From Streptosporangium saharense (GTDB lineage Bacteria; Actinomycetota; Actinomycetes; Streptosporangiales; Streptosporangiaceae): DNA of 64,000 nucleotides. Positions 53,317 to 61,635 of the stretch are shown piece by piece. Where the stretch lies: contig NZ_JACHJP010000006.1 of assembly GCF_014203715.1 (NCBI RefSeq), forward strand, positions 186,001 through 250,000, given 5' to 3'. A model generated the notes under the pieces. The model saw only the letters and a program-made list of their open reading frames with translations. It was not told the origin of the DNA and did no database searches. Position 1 is the first letter of the stretch, and each line of letters opens with the position of its first letter. A program made the translations under genes and the position numbers.

Positions 53317-53850
53317 ATGATGACAGGAACCGTGGCGTTCGGGACGGTCCAGACGCCTCTGGGGGAGATGCTCGCCGCCGTCACCGAGGACGGCGTCGCC
53401 GGGGTCGGCTGGACCCACAGAAGCACGGGGCTCAGGGCGCGCATGCTGGAGGGACTCGGCCTGGCCGAGATCGACGACCCGGGCAGGACGGAACCCGTGC
53501 TCGGCGAACTCGCCGAGTACTACGCGGGCAGGCTGCGGACCTTCGGCGTCCCGGTGGACTGGCGGCTGACCTCACCCGTCCAGCGCAGGGTGCTCGGCAC
53601 GCTGTACGAGACGGTCGCCTACGGCAAGGCCGTGACGTACGGCGAGCTCGCCACCCGCAGCGGAACCGGCGTCCCGGCGCGGGCCATCGGGTCGATCATG
53701 GGGGCCAACCCCATCCCGATCATCGTTCCCTGCCACCGGGTGGTCGCGGGCAACGGGCTCGGCGGGTTCAGCGGGGGAGAGGGCGTGGAGTCCAAGCGGT
53801 GGCTGCTCACCCTGGAGGGCTATCTGCAGCCGACCCTCGACTGGGACTGA
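53317..53850 (+). CDS. ogt: Methylated-DNA-protein-cysteine methyltransferase
   Basis: A 177-residue suicide repair enzyme that takes methyl groups from O6-methylguanine. The reactive Cys is in IVPCHRVV, with the helix-turn-helix (YGELATRSGTGVPARAIGSIM in outline) just before and GLGGFSGGEGVESKRWLL after. The N-terminal ribonuclease-H-like part is normal in length. It is divergent from rnz. Confidence 0.93.
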   Translation: MMTGTVAFGTVQTPLGEMLAAVTEDGVAGVGWTHRSTGLRARMLEGLGLAEIDDPGRTEPVLGELAEYYAGRLRTFGVPVDWRLTSPVQRRVLGTLYETVAYGKAVTYGELATRSGTGVPARAIGSIMGANPIPIIVPCHRVVAGNGLGGFSGGEGVESKRWLLTLEGYLQPTLDWD

Positions 53851-53884
53851 GCACCCCCGGCCCCCGCGTAACCCCCTGATGTCC

Positions 53885-54187
53885 TCAGACGGCGGGCGGG
53901 TCGACCCTGCCCTCGTCGGAGCGGCCCTGACCCGGGTGTGTCCGGGGATCGTTCTGCGAGCCGTACGGGGCGTTCTGCCCTGAAGGCCGCTGCACGCCTT
54001 CCGGCTCGTCGATTCTGTCGGCCATCTCCTTCGCCTTGGTGGCCGCGGTGTCGATGTGCTGGTCGTATTTGCCGCCCGTCTTCTCCTTGGCCATCCGCGC
54101 CGCCTGGTCCACGCCCTGCTTGGCGAGTTCCTCGGCCTTGGCGCTGTGGTCACCGAGCATGCTCTTGACCTTGTCGAAGATCGACAT
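53885..54187 (-). CDS. Antitoxin family protein (MT0933/Rv0909-like)
   Basis: A 100-residue hydrophilic helical protein of the MT0933-like antitoxin family (PF14013). It starts [12 protein letters not shown], then a Lys/Ala amphipathic helical stretch, and ends in a disordered Gln/Arg/Gly-rich tail. In mycobacteria the family pairs with a toxin, but no adjacent toxin gene is seen here, so it may act in other ways. ATG 54187 follows GGGGGA. Confidence 0.8.
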   Translation of the reverse strand: MSIFDKVKSMLGDHSAKAEELAKQGVDQAARMAKEKTGGKYDQHIDTAATKAKEMADRIDEPEGVQRPSGQNAPYGSQNDPRTHPGQGRSDEGRVDPPAV

Positions 54188-54227
54188 GGGTGTGTCCCCC
54201 GATCCGGTTCGACGAATCATCGTCCTC

Positions 54228-55166
54228 ATGCATACCCAGGGAGTTGACACACTTATCACCGTGCGCCAGCTACCAGTCATCGCCGTCGTGGGCCCAACCG
54301 CGGCGGGAAAGTCCGATCTCGCCGTCGACCTCGCCCTCGAACTGGGGGGTGAGGTGATCAACACCGACTCCATGCAGCTCTACCGGGGGATGGACATCGG
54401 GACGGCCAAACTGACCCCGGAGGAGCGGCGCGGGGTCCCGCACCACCTGCTCGACATCTGGGAGGTGACCAGGACCGCGAGCGTCGCCGAGTACCAGGCG
54501 CTGGCCAGGCCGCTGATCGACGACATGCTGGCGCGGGGGGTCGTGCCCGTCCTGGCCGGGGGGTCAGGGCTCTACGTGCGGGCCGCGCTCGACGACCTGG
54601 AGTTCCCCGGCACCGACCCCGGCATCCGGGCCCGCCTTGAGGCGGAGCTCGAACGCGTGGGCACCGCCCCGCTGTACGAACGGCTCCGCGACCTCGACCC
54701 GAAGGCCGCGGAGGCGATCCTGCCGGGCAACGGCCGTAGGATCGTCCGCGCCCTTGAGGTCATCGAGCTGTCCGGACGGCCGTTCTCGGCCACCATGCCC
54801 TCCTACGACGCGATCTACCACAGCGTCCAGCTGGGGGTCGAGGTGCCCAGGGAGGTCCTCGACGAGCGGGTGGCCGTACGGGTCGAGCGCATGTGGGAGG
54901 CGGGGCTGGTCGAGGAGGTCGGGCGGCTGGCCGCACACGGTCTCGCCGAGGGCCGTACGGCCAGCCGCGCGCTCGGCTACGCCCAGGTGCTGCGCTTCCT
55001 CGACGGCGAGTGGACCGAGGACCAGGCGAAACAGGAGACGATCAGGGCCACCCGCAGGTTCGTGCGCCGTCAGGAGTCGTGGTTCCGCCGCGACCCCCGG
55101 GTGCTCTGGCTGCCCCAGCGGGAGCCTGGCCTGTTGGGCAGGGCGCTGGCGCTGATACCCCGGTGA
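54228..55166 (+). CDS. miaA: tRNA dimethylallyltransferase MiaA
   Basis: A 312-residue enzyme that adds a dimethylallyl group to A37 of tRNAs reading UNN codons. It has the P-loop GPTAAGKS and the substrate-binding [15 protein letters not shown] segment. The ASRALGYAQ region and the [14 protein letters not shown] end are family hallmarks. Starts are uncertain: ATG 54228 or GTG 54261, neither with a clear ribosome site, so leaderless translation is possible. dapF follows after 20 bases. Confidence 0.95.
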   Translation: MHTQGVDTLITVRQLPVIAVVGPTAAGKSDLAVDLALELGGEVINTDSMQLYRGMDIGTAKLTPEERRGVPHHLLDIWEVTRTASVAEYQALARPLIDDMLARGVVPVLAGGSGLYVRAALDDLEFPGTDPGIRARLEAELERVGTAPLYERLRDLDPKAAEAILPGNGRRIVRALEVIELSGRPFSATMPSYDAIYHSVQLGVEVPREVLDERVAVRVERMWEAGLVEEVGRLAAHGLAEGRTASRALGYAQVLRFLDGEWTEDQAKQETIRATRRFVRRQESWFRRDPRVLWLPQREPGLLGRALALIPR

Positions 55167-55186
55167 CGCGCCGATAGAGTTGGGAC

Positions 55187-55993
55187 ATGCGATTTGTCAA
55201 GGGCCACGGCACAGAGAACGATTTCGTGATCATCCCCGACCTCGACGGCGAGGTGGAGCTCTCCGCGGCGTTCGTCGCCGCGGTGTGTGACCGGCACACG
55301 GGGATCGGCGCGGACGGCGTGCTGCACGTGATGCCCACCAAGCTCAGCCCCGAGGTCGCCGACCAGGCGGGCCAGGCCGAGTGGTTCATGGACTACCGCA
55401 ACGCCGACGGCGGCGTCGCGCAGATGTGCGGCAACGGCGTGCGGGTCTTCGCCCGCTACCTGGTCGACTCGGGCCTGGCGGACGCCGGTGAGTTCGGGGT
55501 CGCGACCAGGGGAGGCGTCAAGCGCGTGCGGCTGGCCGAGACCGGCGACGTGACCGTGGAGATGGGCAGGCCGAAGACGTTCGGCGAGAGCGTCGCGACC
55601 GTCGCGGGCAAGCCCTACGAGGGGCTCCACGTGGACATGGGCAACCCCCACCTGGCGTGCGTCATCGGGGACCCGGTCGCCCAGCTCGACCTGTCCCACC
55701 AGCCCGCCTTCGACCCCGCCGTGTTCCCCGAGGGGGTGAACATCGAGCTGCTCAACCCGGTCGGGGAGCGCCGCGTGGTGATGCGGGTTTTCGAGCGCGG
55801 CTCGGGCGAGACGCGCTCCTGCGGGACTGGCGCCGTCGCCTCCGCCGTCGCCGCGGCCAGGCTGGCGGGGGAGACCACCGGCACCTGGGCCGTCGAGGTG
55901 CTCGGCGGCACGGTGACCGTCACCCTCGAAGAGGACACCAGCTATCTGGCCGGCCCCGCCGTACTGGTGGCCTCGGGAGAGCTGAACCTGTGA
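55187..55993 (+). CDS. dapF: Diaminopimelate epimerase
   Basis: A 268-residue PLP-independent epimerase that converts LL- to meso-diaminopimelate for peptidoglycan and lysine. The two active cysteines lie in MCGNGVR and SCGTGA, each with the expected flanking Gly/Asn. The order miaA-dapF is as in other actinobacteria. hflX, the usual next gene, is not here; an unknown gene takes its place. Confidence 0.97.
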   Translation: MRFVKGHGTENDFVIIPDLDGEVELSAAFVAAVCDRHTGIGADGVLHVMPTKLSPEVADQAGQAEWFMDYRNADGGVAQMCGNGVRVFARYLVDSGLADAGEFGVATRGGVKRVRLAETGDVTVEMGRPKTFGESVATVAGKPYEGLHVDMGNPHLACVIGDPVAQLDLSHQPAFDPAVFPEGVNIELLNPVGERRVVMRVFERGSGETRSCGTGAVASAVAAARLAGETTGTWAVEVLGGTVTVTLEEDTSYLAGPAVLVASGELNL

Positions 55994-56126
55994 GGCGGCG
56001 CGGATTTCGTGGGAGCGCTCTCGCGGCCGGATGTGGCGAACTCCGCTGAACTGGTCGAATCGCATCGCCAATCGGGATGGCGCAGTCGTTTGGGGCATGG
56101 TCGCCGACCTGGCAGACTGACGTCCC

Positions 56127-58403
56127 ATGGACGTGGACATCTGGGCCTGGGTGGGCGACACCCAGCGGCAACTGCACGAAGCCGGGAACACCGGCCTGGC
56201 CATGGCGATCGGCGACGTGCCCGCGCAGGCACTGGAGGGCCGGTACGCGCAGCTCGACGTGCTCGCGCCGGCCATCGCACAGCAGGCGCAGAACCTGGGG
56301 CTGCCCTGGCTGGAGTTCTACGCCCGCTACTGGCATCTGATCGGCCGCATCGGCGACCGCGCCCAGGGGGCGGTCGCCCTCGCCGACGCCGAGACGCTGG
56401 TCGAGTTCTCCCGGCGCGAGGACGTCCGTGACTGCCCCGGGGCGCCCGGAGCCGTGACGGCGCTGGCCCTCACCCAGGCGAACACCGACGGTCCCGGCTA
56501 CGCCGCCGAGCGGCTGGCCGCCCTCGACGCCGTCGTGGTCGAGCCGGACTCGCTGGCCTTCTCCTCCGTCGCGGAGCAGTACGTCGCGGCGCTGCTGGAC
56601 GCGGGCCGCGCCGAGGAGGCGGTCACCTACGCCGAGTCCGCGGTCGCCAGGCTCGGCGCCGTGGACAGGGAGGCGAGCTGGGAGCTCGGCGCCGCCTCCG
56701 CCCGCGCCCTGCTGGCCGCGGGCCGCGCCGAGGACGCGCTCACCGCGCTCGACGCGGCCGCCGGTTTCAAGCCCGACGACCCCGTGGCCAAGGAGCACCG
56801 CGAGGGCGTGCTGCGCTCGCTCGTGCTCGCCGTGCTCGGCAGGCCGCAGGAGTCCGTCGACGCGCTGCCCGACCTGGACGTCGTCGGCGACCACCCGCGG
56901 GTCTGGGCCGAGTGGGCGCGGGCCATCCGCGAGCTCGCCGGATTCGCGAAGATCACCAACACCTGGCAGCTCGGCCGGGTGCTCAAGCAGTGGATCGACT
57001 ACTTCGCCATGATGGGCGGCTACCAGGCGCGGGTCGAGCTGGCGCTCGTCGCCGGGGACCTCGCGGTGAGCAGGCAGAGCGTCTGGCAGGCCAGGCTGCT
57101 CGCCGACATCGCCGAGTCCGCCGTCGGTGAGCTGAAGTCCCCGGGGAACGTCGCGGAGCGGATCGCCGCGCTGCGTGTCGCCGCGGACGCGGTTACCGAG
57201 CCCGAGGCCCCCGGGCCCCAGGATGAGCTCGTCGAGTACTTCGACGCCGCGGACGGCTTCAACGCCGACCCCGAGCGCTGGGTCGGCTGGCTGGCGCCGC
57301 TGTCCGGTCAGGACCTGCTCGCCACCCGCAGGCACACCACCACGCTGGGCTTCCTCGGCTACCCGGCCAGGGGCGCCGACATCTACTGGACCATGCTGGT
57401 CGAGTCGGGCGACGTCGAGACCGCCGACCCGCAGGACGTCTCCTACCTCACCGGCCTGCTGATCGAGGCCCGTCAGGACGAGCGTCTCGAACAGCTCGCG
57501 CAGCGGCTTCCCGAGGCCCAGCGTCACCTGTCCCTCGGCCGTCTGTACCGCGCGCGGGAGCGCTGGGAGCAGGCCGCGACCGAGGGTGAGGCCGCGGCCG
57601 CCGCGGGCGCGGGCATCGAGGCGAGCCGCCTGTGGGCCGCCGCCGTACAGCAGAGCGGTGACAACGCCAAGGGCGCCGCGATCCTGCGTGACGTGCTCGA
57701 CTCGGAGGAGACCGAGCCCGAGGACATCTGGCGGATGATCACCATGGCCACGGCCGCCGAGGATTGGGAGACCGTCCGCGCGGGCACCACCAAGCTCGGC
57801 ATGCCGCTGAAGTCCACGGAGGGGCCGATCGAGGAGGAGATGGGCCTGGTGCGCATCGTCCTGCCCGCCCCCGACGGCGGCCAGCGCGTGGTCATCAGCG
57901 TGCGCACCGGCCCGGCGACGGCCCGGCTGGCCATCCCGCAGCCTCCCGGCCTTGACTACAACGCCGGTGACCTGGTCGTCTTCGACCCCCAACTGCTCGA
58001 ACCGATCCCGGAGAACCCCGAGGAGCAGGAGGGCTTCATCCCGCCCTTCGCCGCGGTCAGCATGCTCCGCCCGGGTGGCTACACCAGCTGGTTCTTCGAC
58101 GGCGCCGCTCCCAGCGAGGCCGACTGGACCGAGTTCAACGAGGTCATGGCCGAGCGCGGCTGGCCGATGTGGGTCTACAGCGACGACAACTACACCGTCG
58201 CGCACCCGACCTCCGGTGAGCGGCTGCCGGGCGTCTTCGGCTGGATCGCGATCCCGCCGGACGTCACGCCGGTCGAGCTCGACGCGGTGCTCGACGACGC
58301 GACCGAGCGCTGGGTGCACCCGCTGGCCTGGCTGGACCTCGCCAAGTCCGTGGACGTCGAGGTCGAACGGCACGAGCGCATCGTCAAGGAGTACGGCCTG
58401 TAA
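56127..58403 (+). CDS. Large unknown helical-repeat protein
   Basis: A 758-residue soluble acidic protein. Residues about 1-560 are alanine-rich helices with TPR-like spacing (for example AAERLAALDAVV and EEAVTYAESAVARLG), suggesting protein-protein contacts. The C-terminal ~170 residues are a beta-rich domain with WFFDGAAPSEADW and PMWVYSDDNY. No catalytic motif is visible. It stands between dapF and a strong terminator. It occupies the place where hflX often lies, so it may be a lineage-specific insertion. Confidence 0.8.
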   Translation: MDVDIWAWVGDTQRQLHEAGNTGLAMAIGDVPAQALEGRYAQLDVLAPAIAQQAQNLGLPWLEFYARYWHLIGRIGDRAQGAVALADAETLVEFSRREDVRDCPGAPGAVTALALTQANTDGPGYAAERLAALDAVVVEPDSLAFSSVAEQYVAALLDAGRAEEAVTYAESAVARLGAVDREASWELGAASARALLAAGRAEDALTALDAAAGFKPDDPVAKEHREGVLRSLVLAVLGRPQESVDALPDLDVVGDHPRVWAEWARAIRELAGFAKITNTWQLGRVLKQWIDYFAMMGGYQARVELALVAGDLAVSRQSVWQARLLADIAESAVGELKSPGNVAERIAALRVAADAVTEPEAPGPQDELVEYFDAADGFNADPERWVGWLAPLSGQDLLATRRHTTTLGFLGYPARGADIYWTMLVESGDVETADPQDVSYLTGLLIEARQDERLEQLAQRLPEAQRHLSLGRLYRARERWEQAATEGEAAAAAGAGIEASRLWAAAVQQSGDNAKGAAILRDVLDSEETEPEDIWRMITMATAAEDWETVRAGTTKLGMPLKSTEGPIEEEMGLVRIVLPAPDGGQRVVISVRTGPATARLAIPQPPGLDYNAGDLVVFDPQLLEPIPENPEEQEGFIPPFAAVSMLRPGGYTSWFFDGAAPSEADWTEFNEVMAERGWPMWVYSDDNYTVAHPTSGERLPGVFGWIAIPPDVTPVELDAVLDDATERWVHPLAWLDLAKSVDVEVERHERIVKEYGL

Positions 58404-58415
58404 CCCCGTGCCAGT

Positions 58416-58444
58416 GGCCGCCCGGGGCATTGTCCCGGGCGGCC
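58416..58444 (+). terminator. Strong hairpin terminator
   Basis: An 11-base perfect stem GGCCGCCCGGG (58416-58426) pairs with 58434-58444 around GCATTGT, followed by TTCAC. It lies 13 bases past the stop of the helical-repeat gene. Confidence 0.8.
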
Positions 58445-58498
58445 TTCACGTGACCAGCGCGGCCATCCCGGCGAATTCTCGTAACGTGAGGTAATCGT

Positions 58499-58579
58499 CT
58501 CACCTGAGTTAAGCATCCAGTTTCATGGAACATGCGCACTCGTTACGCGCACGTGCCACAGTTCCTGTACTCAGGTGAG
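58499..58579 (+). promoter_or_regulatory. Long-range inverted repeat covering the cupin gene's ribosome site
   Basis: CTCACCTGAGT (58499-58509) and ACTCAGGTGAG (58569-58579) are perfectly complementary over 11 bases with a 59-base spacer. The second arm contains AGGTGAG, the only ribosome-site-like sequence before the GTG start, so pairing in the transcript would hide it. Confidence 0.55.
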
Positions 58580-58956
58580 TGGATGGAGGCATCTTGCAGG
58601 ACATCGACCGGCTCGGCGCGGTGATCCGGGATGAGCGCCCGTGGGGTGCTTTCGAGCGGTACACCCTCAACGAGACGTCCACGGTGAAGATCATCGAAGT
58701 GGCGCCCGGGCAGCGGCTCAGCCTGCAGCGGCACGAGCACCGCGACGAGCTCTGGGTCGCCCTCGACCCCGGCGCGGTGTTCGAGATCGACGGTGAGCGC
58801 ATCGAGCCCGCCGTCGGCGACCGCGTGCTGATCAGGGCGGGACAGACCCACCGGCTCAGCTCCTCGGGCAAGGCGACCAGGATCCTGGAGATAGCCTTCG
58901 GTCACTTCGACGAGGACGACATCGAGCGCCTTGAGGACTCCTACGGCCGCGTCTGA
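58579..58956 (+). CDS. Cupin, C-terminal mannose-6-phosphate isomerase type
   Basis: A 125-residue single-domain cupin of the phosphomannose isomerase type II family. The RPWG start, the metal-site wording LSLQRHEHRDELWVAL and the AGQTHRLSSSG block correspond to the isomerase part of bifunctional GMP/PMI enzymes, without the nucleotidyltransferase domain. It may isomerise mannose-6-phosphate or bind another sugar phosphate. GTG 58579 is used; TTG 58594 after GGAGG is an alternative start. Confidence 0.85.
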   Translation: MDGGILQDIDRLGAVIRDERPWGAFERYTLNETSTVKIIEVAPGQRLSLQRHEHRDELWVALDPGAVFEIDGERIEPAVGDRVLIRAGQTHRLSSSGKATRILEIAFGHFDEDDIERLEDSYGRV

Positions 58957-58985
58957 GCAGGTGAGGGATTGCTTACGTGACCTAG

Positions 58986-59042
58986 AGCGGCAGATGAGGG
59001 TTACGCGGTGTGACCTTATGATTGATAGCGGCGGATGAGGGT
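58986..59042 (+). repeat. 16-base direct repeat, two copies 41 bases apart
   Basis: AGCGGCAGATGAGGGT (58986-59001) and AGCGGCGGATGAGGGT (59027-59042) differ at one base. They lie directly upstream of the lipoprotein gene and could be activator sites; no family is recognised. Confidence 0.6.
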
Positions 59043-59085
59043 AGTTCGCCGCTTCGTCATCGGTGAAATCGTAATAAGGGGTGCC

Positions 59086-59757
59086 ATGGTGCGGTCGGCG
59101 CTGGGTCGGGGAGCGGTGGCCGTGGCGGTCGCCTTCACTCTGGCGGGATGCGGTCTCACCGGACAGGCGGGCGGGGGAGCCTCGACCGCCCAGGGCAAGT
59201 CCTCCGCCGAAGCCCTCAGCGAGCTGGGCAAGCTGCAGGTCAAGGGGCGTGCCCCGATGACCGGCTTCGACCGCGACAAGTTCGGTCCCGCCTGGTCCGA
59301 CGTCGACCACAACGGCTGCGACACCCGCAACGACATCCTCAAGCGCGACCTGAAGGACGAGACCTTCAAGGCGGGCACCCACGACTGCATCGTGCTGACC
59401 GGTGTCCTGGACGACCCCTACAGCGGCAAGACCATCAAGTTCGAACGCGGCCAGAAGACCAGCTCCGCCGTACAGATCGACCATGTGGTCGCCCTCGCCG
59501 ACGCCTGGCAGAAGGGCGCGCAGCAGCTGCCGGAGGGCAAGCGCAAGGAACTGGCCAACGACCCGCTGAACCTGCTGGCCGTGGACGGGCCGCTGAACAG
59601 CCAGAAGGGCGCCGGTGACGCGGCGACCTGGCTTCCGCCGCGCGGCGCCTACCGGTGCGCCTATGTCTCACGCCAGATCCAGGTGAAGGCGAAGTACGAC
59701 CTGTGGGTGACGTCCGCGGAGAAGGACGCCATGCGGAAGATCCTCAACTCCTGCTGA
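59086..59757 (+). CDS. Secreted lipoprotein nuclease of the HNH/DUF1524 type
   Basis: A 223-residue lipoprotein: signal peptide, lipobox LAGC near residue 22, a short linker, then a DUF1524-type HNH domain. Core motifs are the IDHVVALADAW histidine pair and NDPLNLLAVDGPLNSQKG, with WLPP after. Conserved cysteines in NGCDTR, HDCIVL, YRCAY and the C-terminus suggest disulfides. The family is known as extracellular nucleases in actinobacteria. ATG 59086 follows AAGGGG. Confidence 0.85.
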   Translation: MVRSALGRGAVAVAVAFTLAGCGLTGQAGGGASTAQGKSSAEALSELGKLQVKGRAPMTGFDRDKFGPAWSDVDHNGCDTRNDILKRDLKDETFKAGTHDCIVLTGVLDDPYSGKTIKFERGQKTSSAVQIDHVVALADAWQKGAQQLPEGKRKELANDPLNLLAVDGPLNSQKGAGDAATWLPPRGAYRCAYVSRQIQVKAKYDLWVTSAEKDAMRKILNSC

Positions 59758-59860
59758 CGGCCCGCCCGTAGCCCGTCCTGTCACGTCGCTCGTTCGTGAC
59801 GTGACGCCAATAGGATCCGCCTTCGACAAACGCACTCAAGGCGGACGTAAAGGATGGGCG

Positions 59861-60784
59861 ATGAGCGCTAAGGGGCCGGTCGGCAGACGGAGACGGCTGT
59901 GGACCTATCTGATCGCGGTTCCCCTGCTGGTGGTGTGCGGCCTGATCCTCAGCGGTTGTTCGCGGGTGAGCACCCAGCCCGACGAGATGGTCCTGCACTA
60001 CGCGGGTGGCCTGTTCGAGCCGATCAAGTTCGAGCGGTGCATCAACCCCTCCAGCGGGGCGACGCTGCTCGGCCCCGGCGACACCCCCTACTCCTATCCG
60101 TTCGGGCAGCGGACCTTCGACTTCTCCGACACCAAGGACGCCGAGTCCAAGCCGTTGTCCGTCGTCTCGAAGGACAACGTCGAGATGACGGTCTCCGGGG
60201 TCGCGACGTTCACGTTGAACACCGACTGCAAGACGCTGCAGCGCTTCCACGAGAAGATCGGGCTGAAGTTCCGCGCCTACTACGAGGACGGCGAGTCCGA
60301 GGGCTGGAAGCGGATGCTCAACCTGTACATGCGGGTGCCGCTCGACCGCGCGATGGACGCCGCCTCGCAGGAGTTCGAGTGGCGGGGGCTGTTCAACGAC
60401 CCGAAGGTGAAGCAGGCCTGGGAGGCCAGGGTCGGCGTGCTGGCCAGGCAGTTCATCGAGGAGACCGGCGGCGCCGACTACTTCTGCAACCCCAACTACA
60501 CCGGCAGTGGCGCGTGCGGTGACATCTCCCTGACCATCCAGAAGCCCGAGCCGCCCACCGCGCTGGTGAACGCCCTCGCCGACGAGCAGGCCGCCAAGAC
60601 CGAGAACATCGCCCAGGCGCAGCGCAACGCGAAGGTCCGCACCGAGCTGGAGTCCATCAGGGACCTCGTCAAGGTCCTCGGCCCCCAGGGCGCCGTGCTC
60701 TGGCAGGCCATCCAGAAGGGCCAGGTCTCGGTGGTCCCGGTTCCCCAGGGCAGCAACCTCAACATCACTCCTTCCGCCAGATAA
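59861..60784 (+). CDS. Lipoprotein with SPFH/band-7-like domain
   Basis: A 307-residue predicted lipoprotein. A membrane segment ends in LILSGCS, giving a possible lipobox Cys near residue 33. A central SPFH-like region follows (YSYPFGQRTFDF..., LSVVSKDNVEMTVSGVATFTL) and then a long Ala/Glu/Lys coiled coil (ADEQAAKTENIAQAQRN...). SPFH proteins scaffold membrane domains; being exported by a lipoprotein signal is unusual for the family. ATG 59861 follows AAGGATGG. Separated by about 100 bases from the HNH lipoprotein gene. Confidence 0.8.
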   Translation: MSAKGPVGRRRRLWTYLIAVPLLVVCGLILSGCSRVSTQPDEMVLHYAGGLFEPIKFERCINPSSGATLLGPGDTPYSYPFGQRTFDFSDTKDAESKPLSVVSKDNVEMTVSGVATFTLNTDCKTLQRFHEKIGLKFRAYYEDGESEGWKRMLNLYMRVPLDRAMDAASQEFEWRGLFNDPKVKQAWEARVGVLARQFIEETGGADYFCNPNYTGSGACGDISLTIQKPEPPTALVNALADEQAAKTENIAQAQRNAKVRTELESIRDLVKVLGPQGAVLWQAIQKGQVSVVPVPQGSNLNITPSAR

Positions 60785-60793
60785 CCGGCGGGG

Positions 60794-61582
60794 TCACGCG
60801 CCCAGCGCGACGCCGAAGTCGTGGGCGATCTTCCGCATGCCCTCGGCGAGCTCCTCCCGGTCGAGCACCTCGATCCGCCCGACCGGGCCGGAGACCGACA
60901 TCGCGGCGACCGTGCGACCGCCGTCGCGCACCCCGACGGCCATGCAGTGCACGCCCAGCTCCTCCTCGCCCAGGTCCATGGCATAGCCCCGCTCGCGCAC
61001 CCGCCGCAGCTCCGTCAGCATGCCGGGCAGGTCGGTGATCGTGTTGGCGGTGCGCCTCGGCATGCCGGTCCGCCCGACCAGCGCCGCCACCTCCTCCTCG
61101 GCGCGGTCGGCCATCAGGACCTTCCCCACCGCCGTGCTGTGCGGCAGCACCCGCCTGCCGACCTCGGCGAACATCCGCAGCCTCCTGGGCGAGGGCACCT
61201 GGGCCACGTAGACGACGAAGTCCCCCTCAAGCACCGCCAGGTTGGCCGTCTCACCGGACAGTTCGACCATCCTCGCGAGGTACGGCTGCGCCAGCGTCGC
61301 GACCATGCGCTCGGCCACCCCGCCGAGCCGTACCAGGGCGCCGCCGAGCGCGTAGCGGCGGTCGGACTCCTGGCGCACGTAACCGCGCGCGAGCAGGGTG
61401 CGCAGCAGCCGGTGGATCGTCCCGTACGGCAGGCCGGTCCCGGCGGCGATCTCGGAGAGCCCGGCCTCCCCACCCCGCTCCGCGAGCGCCTCAAGGACGT
61501 CGAGCGCCCGGTCGACCGACTGCACGGTGCCGTTGCCGCTCCCGTTGACCGATCCGTCCCTGCTCGGGGCTGTGCTGTCCAT
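60794..61582 (-). CDS. IclR-family regulator
   Basis: A 262-residue regulator with an N-terminal winged helix (SVDRALDVLEALAERG..., GLPYGTIHRLLRTLL) and the C-terminal IclR effector domain (PHSTAVGKVLMA..., RERGYAMDLGEEELGVHCMAVGV). It directly follows glcF on the same strand and probably controls the glycolate oxidase genes in response to glycolate or glyoxylate. GTG 61639, overlapping the glcF stop as GTGA, is a strong alternative start that adds a 19-residue low-complexity head. Confidence 0.9.
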   Translation of the reverse strand: MDSTAPSRDGSVNGSGNGTVQSVDRALDVLEALAERGGEAGLSEIAAGTGLPYGTIHRLLRTLLARGYVRQESDRRYALGGALVRLGGVAERMVATLAQPYLARMVELSGETANLAVLEGDFVVYVAQVPSPRRLRMFAEVGRRVLPHSTAVGKVLMADRAEEEVAALVGRTGMPRRTANTITDLPGMLTELRRVRERGYAMDLGEEELGVHCMAVGVRDGGRTVAAMSVSGPVGRIEVLDREELAEGMRKIAHDFGVALGA

Positions 61583-61635
61583 GTCGTCTGTGCCGTCCGT
61601 TCCCGTTCCGCAGAGGTCTGTGTCTGTTCTACCGC

